9,302 bases of DNA, from contig JAWXUP010000085.1 in the NCBI GenBank assembly GCA_044426345.1, positions 1-9,302 of the forward strand, read 5' to 3'. A program made the position numbers and the translations under genes. Numbering within the stretch: the first letter of the stretch is position 1; every line of letters begins with the position of its first letter. The DNA is from CAYJLC01 sp044426345. GTDB taxonomy: Bacteria > Bacillota > Clostridia > Oscillospirales > Butyricicoccaceae. The notes under the pieces were generated by a model. The model did no database searches. It saw nothing but the letters and a program-made list of their open reading frames with translations, and was not told where the DNA came from. Of the stretch, positions 1-5,874 are shown piece after piece.

Positions 1-1422
1 AGTGGTTCGGTAACAACACAAACGAAAACGTATGGTGTTTCAATGACAATTTCTAGTAGTGCCACACCAACTCGGACAGGTTACACCTTTAAAGGTTGGG
101 GAACTTATGCAAGTGACACATCAGCCAATTACCAATCAGGTAGTTCCTACACTTCAAACTCAAGTACAACTTTATATGCCATTTGGGAGTTAAATACCTA
201 CACGGTCAGTTATGACGCCAACGGTGGAACAGGTGCTCCGTCAAGTGGAACTAAAACGTATGGCACAACGTATTATCTATCAACAACCGAGCCAACACGG
301 ACAGATTATGAGTTTATGGGTTGGAGTTTGAGTACAAACTCCATCATTTATGGTTACACCGATAGTGCAAGTTTAAGTTACACGAACCTAAATCAAAATC
401 TAGAATTCAAAGCAATTTGGGAGTACCGAGCCGATGTGTACCCTGAAATTGTAGAGCCAAACGCAACTTATAATTCAGGAAAAGAAATAATTGTCAGCTA
501 CAATATTTACAACGATACTTCAACTGATATCAAGCCAAGCAATGCAATTGAAGCAACTTTAACTGTAACAAACACGGATAACAGTGGTTATTCTTCTGTA
601 ATAATGGTGGAAACTCAAGATGTGATTATTCCATCAGGCGAAAGCAATCTAGTATATTTTAAAGTCACTATACCAGAAAGTAGTTCCAATATCACATTCA
701 AATTGGAAGTTGAAACTGGAATGACAGAAAGTTCTACTGATAATAACACGATTATAGATAGTTATAATGTTTATGCAGTTGTAGACAGTCAAACAAGCGA
801 TACTACTTTTGAAAGTGCTCCAGTAGGATTTGATGTCCCTAGTTCATACGCTAGTACACCTACTATGGGTCAAACACTTGACAGCAATACAACGTGGCAA
901 ATTTGGGAATGGGTTAATAACAACTATTCATTGGTGACTTATGGTATTGACCTAGATTTATCCGTTACGATAACTGCCGATGAAGCCTGTGCGACCGAAA
1001 CTGTATCAAACGGAGTCACAACAATGAAGTCAGGATATGGTTTTACGATTGAAGTAGAAAGTGATGTAAGTTCGTATTTGTCATATACAATGCCAGACGA
1101 AAGTGCGTATACAATTCTACAAAATGCAAATGTATACTTCCCAGAGTTTGAATATTCATTTACAACTGGAGAATACCGAACACTTGAGCTTGTAGGCGAT
1201 GTGTTTATGTTTGAAGAAAACGAAAACACAATGACAACTGACGGAGTTCAAGACTACAGACGAACTCATTTCATACCAATTTACTTCCCAGACGGAAACT
1301 ATACGATTAAAACCTATGCTTACAACCTTTGGACACCCGCAGGAATGATAAATGCCACAGAAACTACAACGCAAATTGTAATCAGTGGCGATATCTATGA
1401 CGATTGGGTTATAACTAGGTAA
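1..1422 (+). CDS. Large secreted repeat protein, C-terminal part (InlB-type repeats plus CARDB-like domain); 5' end outside window
   Basis: The frame is open from base 1, so the start codon and any signal peptide lie upstream; 473 residues are visible. Residues 1-63 and 64-141 are two Listeria-Bacteroides (InlB B / Flg_new) repeats, each with the TRTGYTFKGW-like core and an AIWE end; the second also has the YDANGG start. Residues about 142-256 resemble a CARDB adhesion fold (DVYPEIVEPNATYNSG, later IIPSGESN and TDNN). Residues about 257-473 form a further beta-rich domain that I do not recognise, containing LWTPAGM and ending GDIYDDWVITR. There is no LPXTG motif, basic tail or C-terminal membrane helix, so the anchoring mode is unknown. 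It lies just upstream of the pilin genes, separated by a terminator. An exported, pilus-associated adhesin is my inference; the repeat family calls are fairly firm. Confidence 0.85.
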   Translation, partial: SGSVTTQTKTYGVSMTISSSATPTRTGYTFKGWGTYASDTSANYQSGSSYTSNSSTTLYAIWELNTYTVSYDANGGTGAPSSGTKTYGTTYYLSTTEPTRTDYEFMGWSLSTNSIIYGYTDSASLSYTNLNQNLEFKAIWEYRADVYPEIVEPNATYNSGKEIIVSYNIYNDTSTDIKPSNAIEATLTVTNTDNSGYSSVIMVETQDVIIPSGESNLVYFKVTIPESSSNITFKLEVETGMTESSTDNNTIIDSYNVYAVVDSQTSDTTFESAPVGFDVPSSYASTPTMGQTLDSNTTWQIWEWVNNNYSLVTYGIDLDLSVTITADEACATETVSNGVTTMKSGYGFTIEVESDVSSYLSYTMPDESAYTILQNANVYFPEFEYSFTTGEYRTLELVGDVFMFEENENTMTTDGVQDYRRTHFIPIYFPDGNYTIKTYAYNLWTPAGMINATETTTQIVISGDIYDDWVITR

Positions 1423-1438
1423 CTATGAAAGGAAAATT

Positions 1439-1468
1439 ATGAAAAGTATACGAAGTCCGACAATTTAA
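1439..1468 (+). other. Nine-codon ORF with a strong ribosome binding site; possible gene remnant or leader peptide
   Basis: AAAGGA at 1429-1434 precedes an ATG at 1439. The frame reads MKSIRSPTI and stops at 1466-1468, where a palindromic repeat begins. It could be the stump of a gene cut by that repeat, a tiny leader peptide, or chance. Nothing downstream continues the frame. Confidence 0.25.
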
Positions 1469-1500
1469 TTCATAATGCTTAATGCATAAGGCATAATTAA
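1464..1500. repeat. Short imperfect palindromic intergenic repeat
   Basis: The segment opens with TTAATTCATAATGC, closes with GGCATAATTAA and has TTAATGCATAA between, so the ends are imperfect inverted repeats and the ATGC/GCAT units recur internally. Similar TTAATT...ATGC...AATTAA elements are common between genes in AT-rich Clostridia. I see only this copy in the window, so a mobile origin (MITE-like) is inference. Confidence 0.4.
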
Positions 1501-1510
1501 CCGAATTTTT

Positions 1511-1536
1511 GGAGAGCAGAAATGCTCTCCTATTTT
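1511..1536 (+). terminator. Rho-independent terminator after the repeat protein gene
   Basis: A perfect 8-bp stem, GGAGAGCA (1511-1518) with TGCTCTCC (1523-1530), closes a GAAA tetraloop and is followed by TATTTT. It separates transcription of the upstream surface protein from the pilin genes. Confidence 0.88.
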
Positions 1537-1581
1537 AATACACAAAAATATATTTAACGAAAGATTTATGAGGAATTCAAT

Positions 1582-1815
1582 ATGAAAAAATTATTTAACA
1601 ACATCAAAAACACAGTATCAAAAGTAACAGACAAAGCAAAATCAGTTATCCAAGACGAAAAAGGTCTAACACAATCAACAGAAACAATCCTACTAGTAGT
1701 TTTCGTAGTAGTCTTAATCGGTGCTTTCTTTGCACCAGCGGTCACAGAATGGTTTGCTGATGTTATGACAAACCTTGCTGATAAAACAGATAGCTTATTC
1801 AGCTTCGCACCATAA
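1582..1815 (+). CDS. flp: Flp-type prepilin, copy 1
   Basis: A 77-residue structural pilin subunit of a Tad/Flp pilus. A 28-residue basic leader (MKKLFNNIKN..., ending QDEKG) precedes a hydrophobic stretch at residues 36-53 (ILLVVFVVVLIGAFFAPA). This is the class III/type IV leader layout, with processing expected after Gly28 by the peptidase encoded at 3210. Mature length would be 49 residues, within the usual small Flp size. If the cut is after Gly28, the conserved glutamate (Glu34) lies at mature position 6 rather than the canonical 5. GAGGA at 1570-1574 sits 7 bases before the ATG. A second copy at 1912 is about 94% identical in protein. The family call rests on size, leader and Tad neighbours, as small pilins diverge fast. 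Confidence 0.85.
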   Translation: MKKLFNNIKNTVSKVTDKAKSVIQDEKGLTQSTETILLVVFVVVLIGAFFAPAVTEWFADVMTNLADKTDSLFSFAP

Positions 1816-1838
1816 TCATAAAAACAAAGTTCGCTATG

Positions 1839-1867
1839 GAGAGTGTGAAACGCACTCTCTCATTTTT
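1839..1867 (+). terminator. Hairpin terminator after pilin copy 1
   Basis: GAGAGTGTG (1839-1847) pairs with CGCACTCTC (1851-1859), including one G-U pair, around an AAA loop, and is followed by TCATTTTT. It may only partly terminate, setting the ratio of the two pilin messages or protecting the 3' end of the copy 1 mRNA; that role is inferred. Confidence 0.7.
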
Positions 1868-1911
1868 ATAAACAAAATTAAAATTATGAAAGATTTAAGA
1901 GGAATTTCAAT

Positions 1912-2145
1912 ATGAAAAAATTATTTAACAACATTAAAAACACAGTATCAAAAGTAACAGACAAAGCAAAATCAGTTATCCAAGACGAAAAAGGTCTTAC
2001 ACAATCTACAGAAACAATCCTACTAGTAGTTTTCGTAGTAGTATTAATCGGTGCATTTTTCGCCCCAGCTGTTACCGAATGGTTTGCAGATGTAATGTCT
2101 AATTTAGCAACCAAAACAGACAACCTATTTAGCTTCGGCGCATAA
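1912..2145 (+). CDS. flp: Flp-type prepilin, copy 2
   Basis: This tandem duplicate of the 1582 gene is also 77 residues, with the same leader, QDEKG processing site and hydrophobic segment. Five residues differ, all in the last 16 (VMSNLATKTDNLFSFGA against VMTNLADKTDSLFSFAP). The duplicated unit includes the ribosome binding region: GAAAGATTTAAGAGGAA upstream of this gene matches GAAAGATTTATGAGGAA upstream of copy 1. The first 150 or so coding bases differ at only three positions, while the last 80 differ in most codons, largely silently. GAGGA at 1899-1903 supports the ATG. The two products may be co-assembled or alternative major subunits; one could also serve another filament, though the identical leaders argue against that. 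Confidence 0.85.
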   Translation: MKKLFNNIKNTVSKVTDKAKSVIQDEKGLTQSTETILLVVFVVVLIGAFFAPAVTEWFADVMSNLATKTDNLFSFGA

Positions 2146-2152
2146 TAGATAT

Positions 2153-2185
2153 AAAAATAGTGGTCGAGTTTTTACGCTCGACCAC
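2153..2185. terminator. Bidirectional hairpin between convergent pilin and methyltransferase genes
   Basis: A perfect 9-bp stem pairs GTGGTCGAG (2160-2168) with CTCGACCAC (2177-2185) around an 8-base loop. On the minus strand it is followed by TATTTTTAT, a good U-tract, so it should end the methyltransferase transcript. On the plus strand only ACATTTACAT follows, so termination of the pilin transcript is likely weaker. Confidence 0.75.
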
Positions 2186-2252
2186 ACATTTACATAATTA
2201 GATATATTTTATTTAATAGATTGAAAATTCAAGATTAAGTGCAATGCTCATT

Positions 2253-2999
2253 TTATTTATAGGCAATGACACGCAATCGTCTGTAATCTGCTGTCCATTT
2301 TTTACCATCGAACATAGTAGCTCTCAATTCGTTCTCCACAAATGATAAGATTTCTTCTTGTTTATCATCTTCATACTTAAATAAATCAGCAGAGAAGAAT
2401 TGACAAACCCATTGTCTTAGTCCTAAATCTCCATTTGGCAACACAGTTGGTCTATCATAATCATAAATTTTATCAATCACAAAGCCTGCGTTTTCAAGCA
2501 CTTCAACATGACTTTCAACTTTAGGGAAATAAAATGGACTTGTGTACTCATCCCCATATTTTGCAATAGCTTTCCCAAAGGCATTAGAAATATTTTGAAT
2601 GTTTTTATATCCACCAAACTCACATATTAACATACCGTTTGTTTTTAATGCGTTGTATATTGATTGATGCAGTGCATTTTGATCTGGTATCCAGTGAAAA
2701 ACTGCATTTGAGAAAATAACATCAAACTCATTGGTAAAAGGTATTTTGCAAGCATCACACACCGAAAAATCTAATGTAGGATACTTCTCTTTCGCTTTAC
2801 TAATCATTTCTTCTGAATAATCACTTCCGATTACATGACAAGAAAATGATTTATCAATTTCCCATGTTAAATCACCAGTTCCACAACCTAAATCTAATAT
2901 TTTTTGATTTTCTTTTTGTTGTATAAAACTGATTAGCCCTTTGCCATATTCAGATACAAATGATTGTGCATTGTCATAAAGTTCACTATTCCATTTCAT
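2253..2999 (-). CDS. Class I SAM-dependent methyltransferase, trans-aconitate methyltransferase-like
   Basis: A predicted soluble 248-residue methyltransferase of the Tam/UbiE-like superfamily. Motif I (LDLGCGTGD, residues about 35-43) binds S-adenosylmethionine, the acidic residue after the second strand is Asp60 in IGSDYSEEM, and later motifs are VCDA (about 80-83) and FDVIFSNAVFHWI (about 92-104). The opening MKWNSELYDNAQSFVSEYG and length fit small-molecule methyltransferases of the Tam type; the substrate cannot be read from sequence. I start it at 2999 because GGAG (plus positions 3008-3011) sits 8 bases upstream, while the longer frame up to 3044 would run through the promoter. It is transcribed against the pilus genes, has its own promoter, and has no known role in Tad pili, so it looks like an inserted passenger gene. 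Confidence 0.85.
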   Translation of the reverse strand: MKWNSELYDNAQSFVSEYGKGLISFIQQKENQKILDLGCGTGDLTWEIDKSFSCHVIGSDYSEEMISKAKEKYPTLDFSVCDACKIPFTNEFDVIFSNAVFHWIPDQNALHQSIYNALKTNGMLICEFGGYKNIQNISNAFGKAIAKYGDEYTSPFYFPKVESHVEVLENAGFVIDKIYDYDRPTVLPNGDLGLRQWVCQFFSADLFKYEDDKQEEILSFVENELRATMFDGKKWTADYRRLRVIAYK

Positions 3000-3015
3000 T
3001 TTATCATCTCCATCT

Positions 3016-3044
3016 ATTATATAAATACACCCCATAAAGGGCAA
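3016..3044 (-). promoter_or_regulatory. Promoter of the methyltransferase gene
   Basis: On the minus strand, TTGCCC (plus 3039-3044) and a consensus TATAAT (plus 3016-3021) are separated by 17 bases, the ideal sigma-A spacing. It lies just upstream of the GGAG and ATG of the methyltransferase gene. Confidence 0.75.
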
Positions 3045-3076
3045 TTTCGTTCACTACCTTATCAATAAAATTTTGC

Positions 3077-3104
3077 TTGGTAGTTATATTAAACCAATTA
3101 TAAC
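3077..3104 (+). promoter_or_regulatory. Candidate promoter of the Tad machinery operon
   Basis: TTGGTA (3077-3082) and TATAAC (3099-3104) lie 16 bases apart. The start of transcription would be near 3111, giving a leader of about 100 bases that begins just before the hammerhead-like RNA. It is divergent from the methyltransferase promoter. Confidence 0.55.
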
Positions 3105-3124
3105 AGATAAAAACACAAAACTCA

Positions 3125-3195
3125 ACTAGTCGAAACAGCTTGTGCAAATTTGCTGTCTTGTGGAAACGACCTACCACAACTGAAGATGACAGGTC
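3125..3195 (+). ncRNA. Probable type II hammerhead self-cleaving ribozyme in the leader of the prepilin peptidase gene
   Basis: The hammerhead core is present in type II order (open at stem II). GAAA at 3132-3135 leads into stem III, ACAGC (3135-3139) with GCTGT (3152-3156). The single unpaired C3157 is the cleavage-site base. Stem I follows at once, TTGTGG (3158-3163) with CCACAA (3174-3179), then CTGAAGA (3180-3186), matching CUGANGA. Stem II is GTC (3129-3131) with GAC (3188-3190), possibly extended past an A-A mismatch by ACT (3125-3127) with GGT (3192-3194). One base, T3187, is extra between the core and stem II. Loop I (3164-3173) contains GACCT (3168-3172), complementary to AGGTC (3191-3195), which would form the tertiary contact expected between loop I and the stem II side. 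Cleavage is predicted between 3157 and 3158, leaving a 5' hairpin on the downstream mRNA. Activity is not shown; the extra base is the main reservation. Confidence 0.78.
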
Positions 3196-3209
3196 AGAAA
3201 GGATAAAAA

Positions 3210-3770
3210 ATGCATAAGATTAAAAAATTAATTCGTGACAAAGGTGGTGGTGCTAGTGTTCCAATTGTTTTTCCTCTTTTTTTGCTTGTAGTGGCTGGAA
3301 TTTTATTCGTTACAGTCGACCCAATAGGCACAAGTTTAGTTAGTAAAATTAACTGGGAGTTTGTCAAACTTCTCTCACTTGTGGTGGTTTTGTTCTTTGC
3401 TTCAATGCAAGATATAAGAGAGAAAATTGTGGACAACAAATACTGCATAATGATATTTTTAATAGGCTTAATTAACGTATCGCTAGATTCAGTCATCGCC
3501 TTGGCTGTTTGTGGTGGTACGCTTTTTATTGTGGCATTAATCACAAATCTTGGTGGTGCAGACGTTAAAATCACAGCAGCCACAGCCTTTGCACTTGGCA
3601 CAGTTCCCACTCTAATTGCCTTGTTAATAGGTTTGTCAGTATCAATAATTATGGAAGCGATAATATCAATTAGAAAAAACAAAAATTTATTAAAACAACA
3701 TTACCCATTAGTGCCATATATTTCGCTAGGGTGCTTAGTGGTAATTATTTTGAAAGGAATTATACTATGA
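3210..3770 (+). CDS. tadV: Prepilin peptidase (A24 family, TadV/CpaA type) with pilin-like N-terminus
   Basis: A 186-residue membrane aspartyl protease that removes leaders from prepilins. The two catalytic aspartates are Asp68 in SMQDIREKIVDN and Asp118 in GGADVKITAATAFALG, the latter replacing the usual GGGD or GxGD. Several hydrophobic segments surround them (about 19-36, 51-65, 79-112, 123-150, 168-186). Residues 1-36 are unusual: a basic start, then RDKGG and a long hydrophobic run, resembling the pilin-type leaders of the pseudopilins at 8303 and 8717. AAAGGA at 3198-3203 fixes the ATG. It is the first gene of the machinery operon and its stop overlaps the next start as ATGA. The leader carries the hammerhead-like RNA. 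The peptidase call is firm; the N-terminal interpretation is inference. Confidence 0.88.
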   Translation: MHKIKKLIRDKGGGASVPIVFPLFLLVVAGILFVTVDPIGTSLVSKINWEFVKLLSLVVVLFFASMQDIREKIVDNKYCIMIFLIGLINVSLDSVIALAVCGGTLFIVALITNLGGADVKITAATAFALGTVPTLIALLIGLSVSIIMEAIISIRKNKNLLKQHYPLVPYISLGCLVVIILKGIIL

Positions 3771-4516
3771 AAATTATAAAAAACAGAATTTTTTTAGCAA
3801 GTTTATGTGTGATAATTTCAGCTATCTGCGTTTTCTCGCTAGTTAAAACAGAAGAAGTAGAAACTATCACAGCATACCAATTAACCGAAAATGTTGCCAA
3901 AGGTACAGAAATCACCAGTGATATGGTTGAAGTAACCGAAATCAGTTCCAACGGAATGAGCGAAGTCATAACTGACGAAACAGAAATCGTTGGCAAATAC
4001 GCAAGTTATGACTTAATCAGTGGTCAGTTTGTTTATGAAAATTCAGTTGCCGACAGCCAAAGCGAAGTTCTAGAAGGTATTGAGAAAGTTGCAGACGGAC
4101 AAATAGCGTATTCCATTTCAATTAGCAGTTTAGCAAGTAGTACCTCTGATAAAATCCTATCAGGCGATATTGTTACAGTTTTTGTTAATCTAAATGGCGA
4201 ATCACTACAACCACTTGAACTTAAGTATGTTGAAGTCCTAAGTGCAAGCACAAGCGATGGTTTAGAAAAAACAGCTACAAGTGAAGAAAGCATATCAACT
4301 ATCACTTTTTTAGTGACAGAAGAACAAGCATTGCTGTTAAACCAATATGAATACTCAGCATCAATTCACTTAGCTTTAGTCCACCGTGGCGAAGATGACA
4401 CAAAACAAGCTTATCTAGACGAGCAAGTGGCAATTATCGAAGAATTAGCAGAAGTTGAAGAACTTGAAATCGACGAATATATAGACGAAGGTGGCGATAC
4501 ATTTGTCTTTGAATAA
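3767..4516 (+). CDS. cpaB: CpaB/RcpC-type pilus assembly protein with SAF domain
   Basis: A 249-residue protein with a short basic N-terminus, one membrane anchor or uncleaved signal (residues about 8-26) and an extracytoplasmic remainder. Residues about 35-97 form a SAF domain (AYQLTENVAKGTEITSDMV, then VGKYASYDLISGQFV). The middle region fits the RcpC/CpaB domain (SISISSLASSTSDKILSGDIVTVF). The C-terminal 30 residues are very acidic. In diderms CpaB/RcpC works with the secretin; with none here it may act at the membrane or cell wall, which is inference. I use the ATG at 3767 because AAAGGA lies at 3753-3758 with an 8-base gap; a GTG at 3731 lacks support. ATGA overlap with the peptidase gene implies coupled translation. 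Confidence 0.82.
   Translation: MKIIKNRIFLASLCVIISAICVFSLVKTEEVETITAYQLTENVAKGTEITSDMVEVTEISSNGMSEVITDETEIVGKYASYDLISGQFVYENSVADSQSEVLEGIEKVADGQIAYSISISSLASSTSDKILSGDIVTVFVNLNGESLQPLELKYVEVLSASTSDGLEKTATSEESISTITFLVTEEQALLLNQYEYSASIHLALVHRGEDDTKQAYLDEQVAIIEELAEVEELEIDEYIDEGGDTFVFE
4488..4494 (+). promoter_or_regulatory. Ribosome binding site inside cpaB that decides the cpaF start
   Basis: AAGGTGG lies within the last codons of the preceding gene, 8 bases before TTG at 4503. It favours that rare start over the GTG at 4491, which overlaps this site and has no ribosome binding site of its own. Confidence 0.6.
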
Positions 4517-5801
4517 TTACCTCACATTACTTGAAACTATCCAAAATGTTGTAAATGATAATTATTGGCAGATAAATTCTACCGACAGCACAGAAAAGAG
4601 CAAAGAAATTATCCTGAATTTTTATCGTGCTTATGTCACTAGAAAAAACATTGAAGTCAAAGGCTTTACTAAAGATGAACTTGTAGAAAAACTATACAAC
4701 GACACCCACGAATATTCTATATTGACAGCACCACTAAAAGACCCAAAGGTTGAGGGTATACACATTAATTCGTGGGATTGCATTATTTTACAGATGAGAA
4801 CTGGCGAATTTGTGTATATTGATGCCTTTGAAAGTCCAAGTCACGCTATTGATATTATGAGAAGATTAATTCAAAGTAAAGGTGGAGTTTTGGACGAAGC
4901 AATGCCAATAGCTGAAACTTCAATAGGTTCTGATATTAGAATTACAACAGTTAAATCACCCATAGTTGATGAAAATATTGGTGTTTCTTGTTATATTCGC
5001 AAGCTGTCAAAATCAGTTTTTAGGATAGAACAATATACAAAAACAGGTTTTGCTGAGCAAAAAGAAATTGAAATGCTCAACACTTTTATGAGGCGTGGAG
5101 TTTCACTTTTAGTTGTTGGAAAAGTTAATACAGGTAAAACAACTTTCTTGTCATATCTATTATCAACCTTGCCAAACAATATGAAAATAGTTACTATCGA
5201 AAACTCAGCTAGAGAAATGGACTTGGTAAAAAGAGAAAATGGAAAAACTATTAATAACGTGGTTCATATGCTGACTAGAGAAAGCAAAATAGCTGACTTG
5301 GATATTAAACAAGAAGATTTGGTAGTTATCTCACTTCGTTTAAACCCAGACTATATAAGCATAGCTGAAATGCGTGACAGCGAAGCGAGTGCAGCAGTTG
5401 AAGCCAGTCGAAGTGGTCACCCAGTAATATCAACCACTCACGCAGGTTCACCAATTGAGGCATATAAAAGAATTGCCGATTTATCAAGAAAAGGTAACAA
5501 CACCGATTATCCAACAGCGCTTATCCAAGCACAAGAAGCCTTCCCGGTTGTTGTTTTCCTCCATACCCTAGAAGATAATGTCAGAAGAATAATGGGCATA
5601 ACCGAATGCCACGTTGATGATGACAACAAAGCACATTACAATCCATTATGGAAATACGAAATTGAAGAAAACAACGTAGAAAATGGCAACATCACAATCA
5701 AAGGTCAGCACAAACAAATAGGACTACCATCTGACAGACTTTTAGACAAAATGAAAATGTATGGCATATCAAGGGCAGAAATTGAGAAACTGAAAAATTA
5801 A
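4503..5801 (+). CDS. cpaF: CpaF/TadA-type pilus assembly ATPase
   Basis: A 432-residue secretion ATPase of the VirB11/PilT/CpaF superfamily that powers pilus assembly at the inner face of the membrane. Visible motifs, in order: the Walker A loop GKVNTGKT (residues 206-213); the Asp/Walker B region RLNPDYISIAEMRDSEA, with the catalytic Glu near 289; and the His box SGHPVISTTHAGS (about 305-316). The N-terminal region (about 1-190) matches the CpaF N-terminal domain in length and ends IRKLSKSVF. TTG at 4503 is my start, from AAGGTGG at 4488-4494; GTG at 4491 would add four residues. It overlaps cpaB by 14 bases, so translation is probably coupled. It would normally sit directly before tadB, but an acetyltransferase gene separates them here. 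Function is firm, exact start less so. Confidence 0.9.
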   Translation: MSLNNYLTLLETIQNVVNDNYWQINSTDSTEKSKEIILNFYRAYVTRKNIEVKGFTKDELVEKLYNDTHEYSILTAPLKDPKVEGIHINSWDCIILQMRTGEFVYIDAFESPSHAIDIMRRLIQSKGGVLDEAMPIAETSIGSDIRITTVKSPIVDENIGVSCYIRKLSKSVFRIEQYTKTGFAEQKEIEMLNTFMRRGVSLLVVGKVNTGKTTFLSYLLSTLPNNMKIVTIENSAREMDLVKRENGKTINNVVHMLTRESKIADLDIKQEDLVVISLRLNPDYISIAEMRDSEASAAVEASRSGHPVISTTHAGSPIEAYKRIADLSRKGNNTDYPTALIQAQEAFPVVVFLHTLEDNVRRIMGITECHVDDDNKAHYNPLWKYEIEENNVENGNITIKGQHKQIGLPSDRLLDKMKMYGISRAEIEKLKN

Positions 5802-5835
5802 TATTTTTAGGCTTTAATTCTTTGTTTTGTTGATG

Positions 5836-5841
5836 TATAAT
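5836..5841 (+). promoter_or_regulatory. Candidate -10 box for the acetyltransferase gene
   Basis: A consensus TATAAT lies 34 bases before the acetyltransferase ATG, inside the 73-base gap after cpaF. The best -35 at 17-base spacing is TTTAAT (5813-5818), which is poor. This gene could thus be transcribed apart from the pilus operon. No terminator hairpin is visible between cpaF and this site. Confidence 0.45.
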
Positions 5842-5874
5842 TGTTTTTAGTTAATTTTAGAATGGAGTAAAACT

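Noticed and set aside
939..1374. Minus-strand frames opposite the repeat protein
   Set aside because: They are short, without domain signals, and overlap a convincing plus-strand gene.
1541..1581. A sigma-A promoter directly before the first pilin gene (TATATT at 1549-1554)
   Set aside because: No acceptable -35 lies at 16-18 bases; that position falls in the terminator stem. The pilin promoter remains unidentified.
3000..3044. N-terminal extension of the methyltransferase from an upstream ATG at 3044
   Set aside because: It lacks a ribosome binding site and covers the -35 and -10 boxes. The start at 2999 has GGAG at ideal spacing and matches family N-termini.
3120..3200. Pistol or twister ribozyme instead of hammerhead
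   Set aside because: A loop pseudoknot is shared with pistol, but the pistol internal-loop motifs are not seen, while GAAA, the unpaired C and CTGAAGA fit hammerhead in order and spacing.
3180..3204. Type III reading of the hammerhead, with CTGAAGA, a local stem II (TGA CAGG TCA) and the GAAA at 3197
   Set aside because: Stem III would then need GGATA after the GAAA to pair with bases before GTC, and it does not. The type II reading gives perfect stems I and III.
3120..3210. A c-di-GMP, preQ1 or other metabolite riboswitch ahead of the peptidase gene
   Set aside because: I could not find the conserved cores of the classes I know (for example the GEMM core of c-di-GMP-I). The hammerhead core explains the bases far better.
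3194..3682. Long minus-strand reading frame opposite the peptidase gene
   Set aside because: It mirrors a clear A24 peptidase with catalytic motifs on the plus strand and has no recognisable domain of its own.
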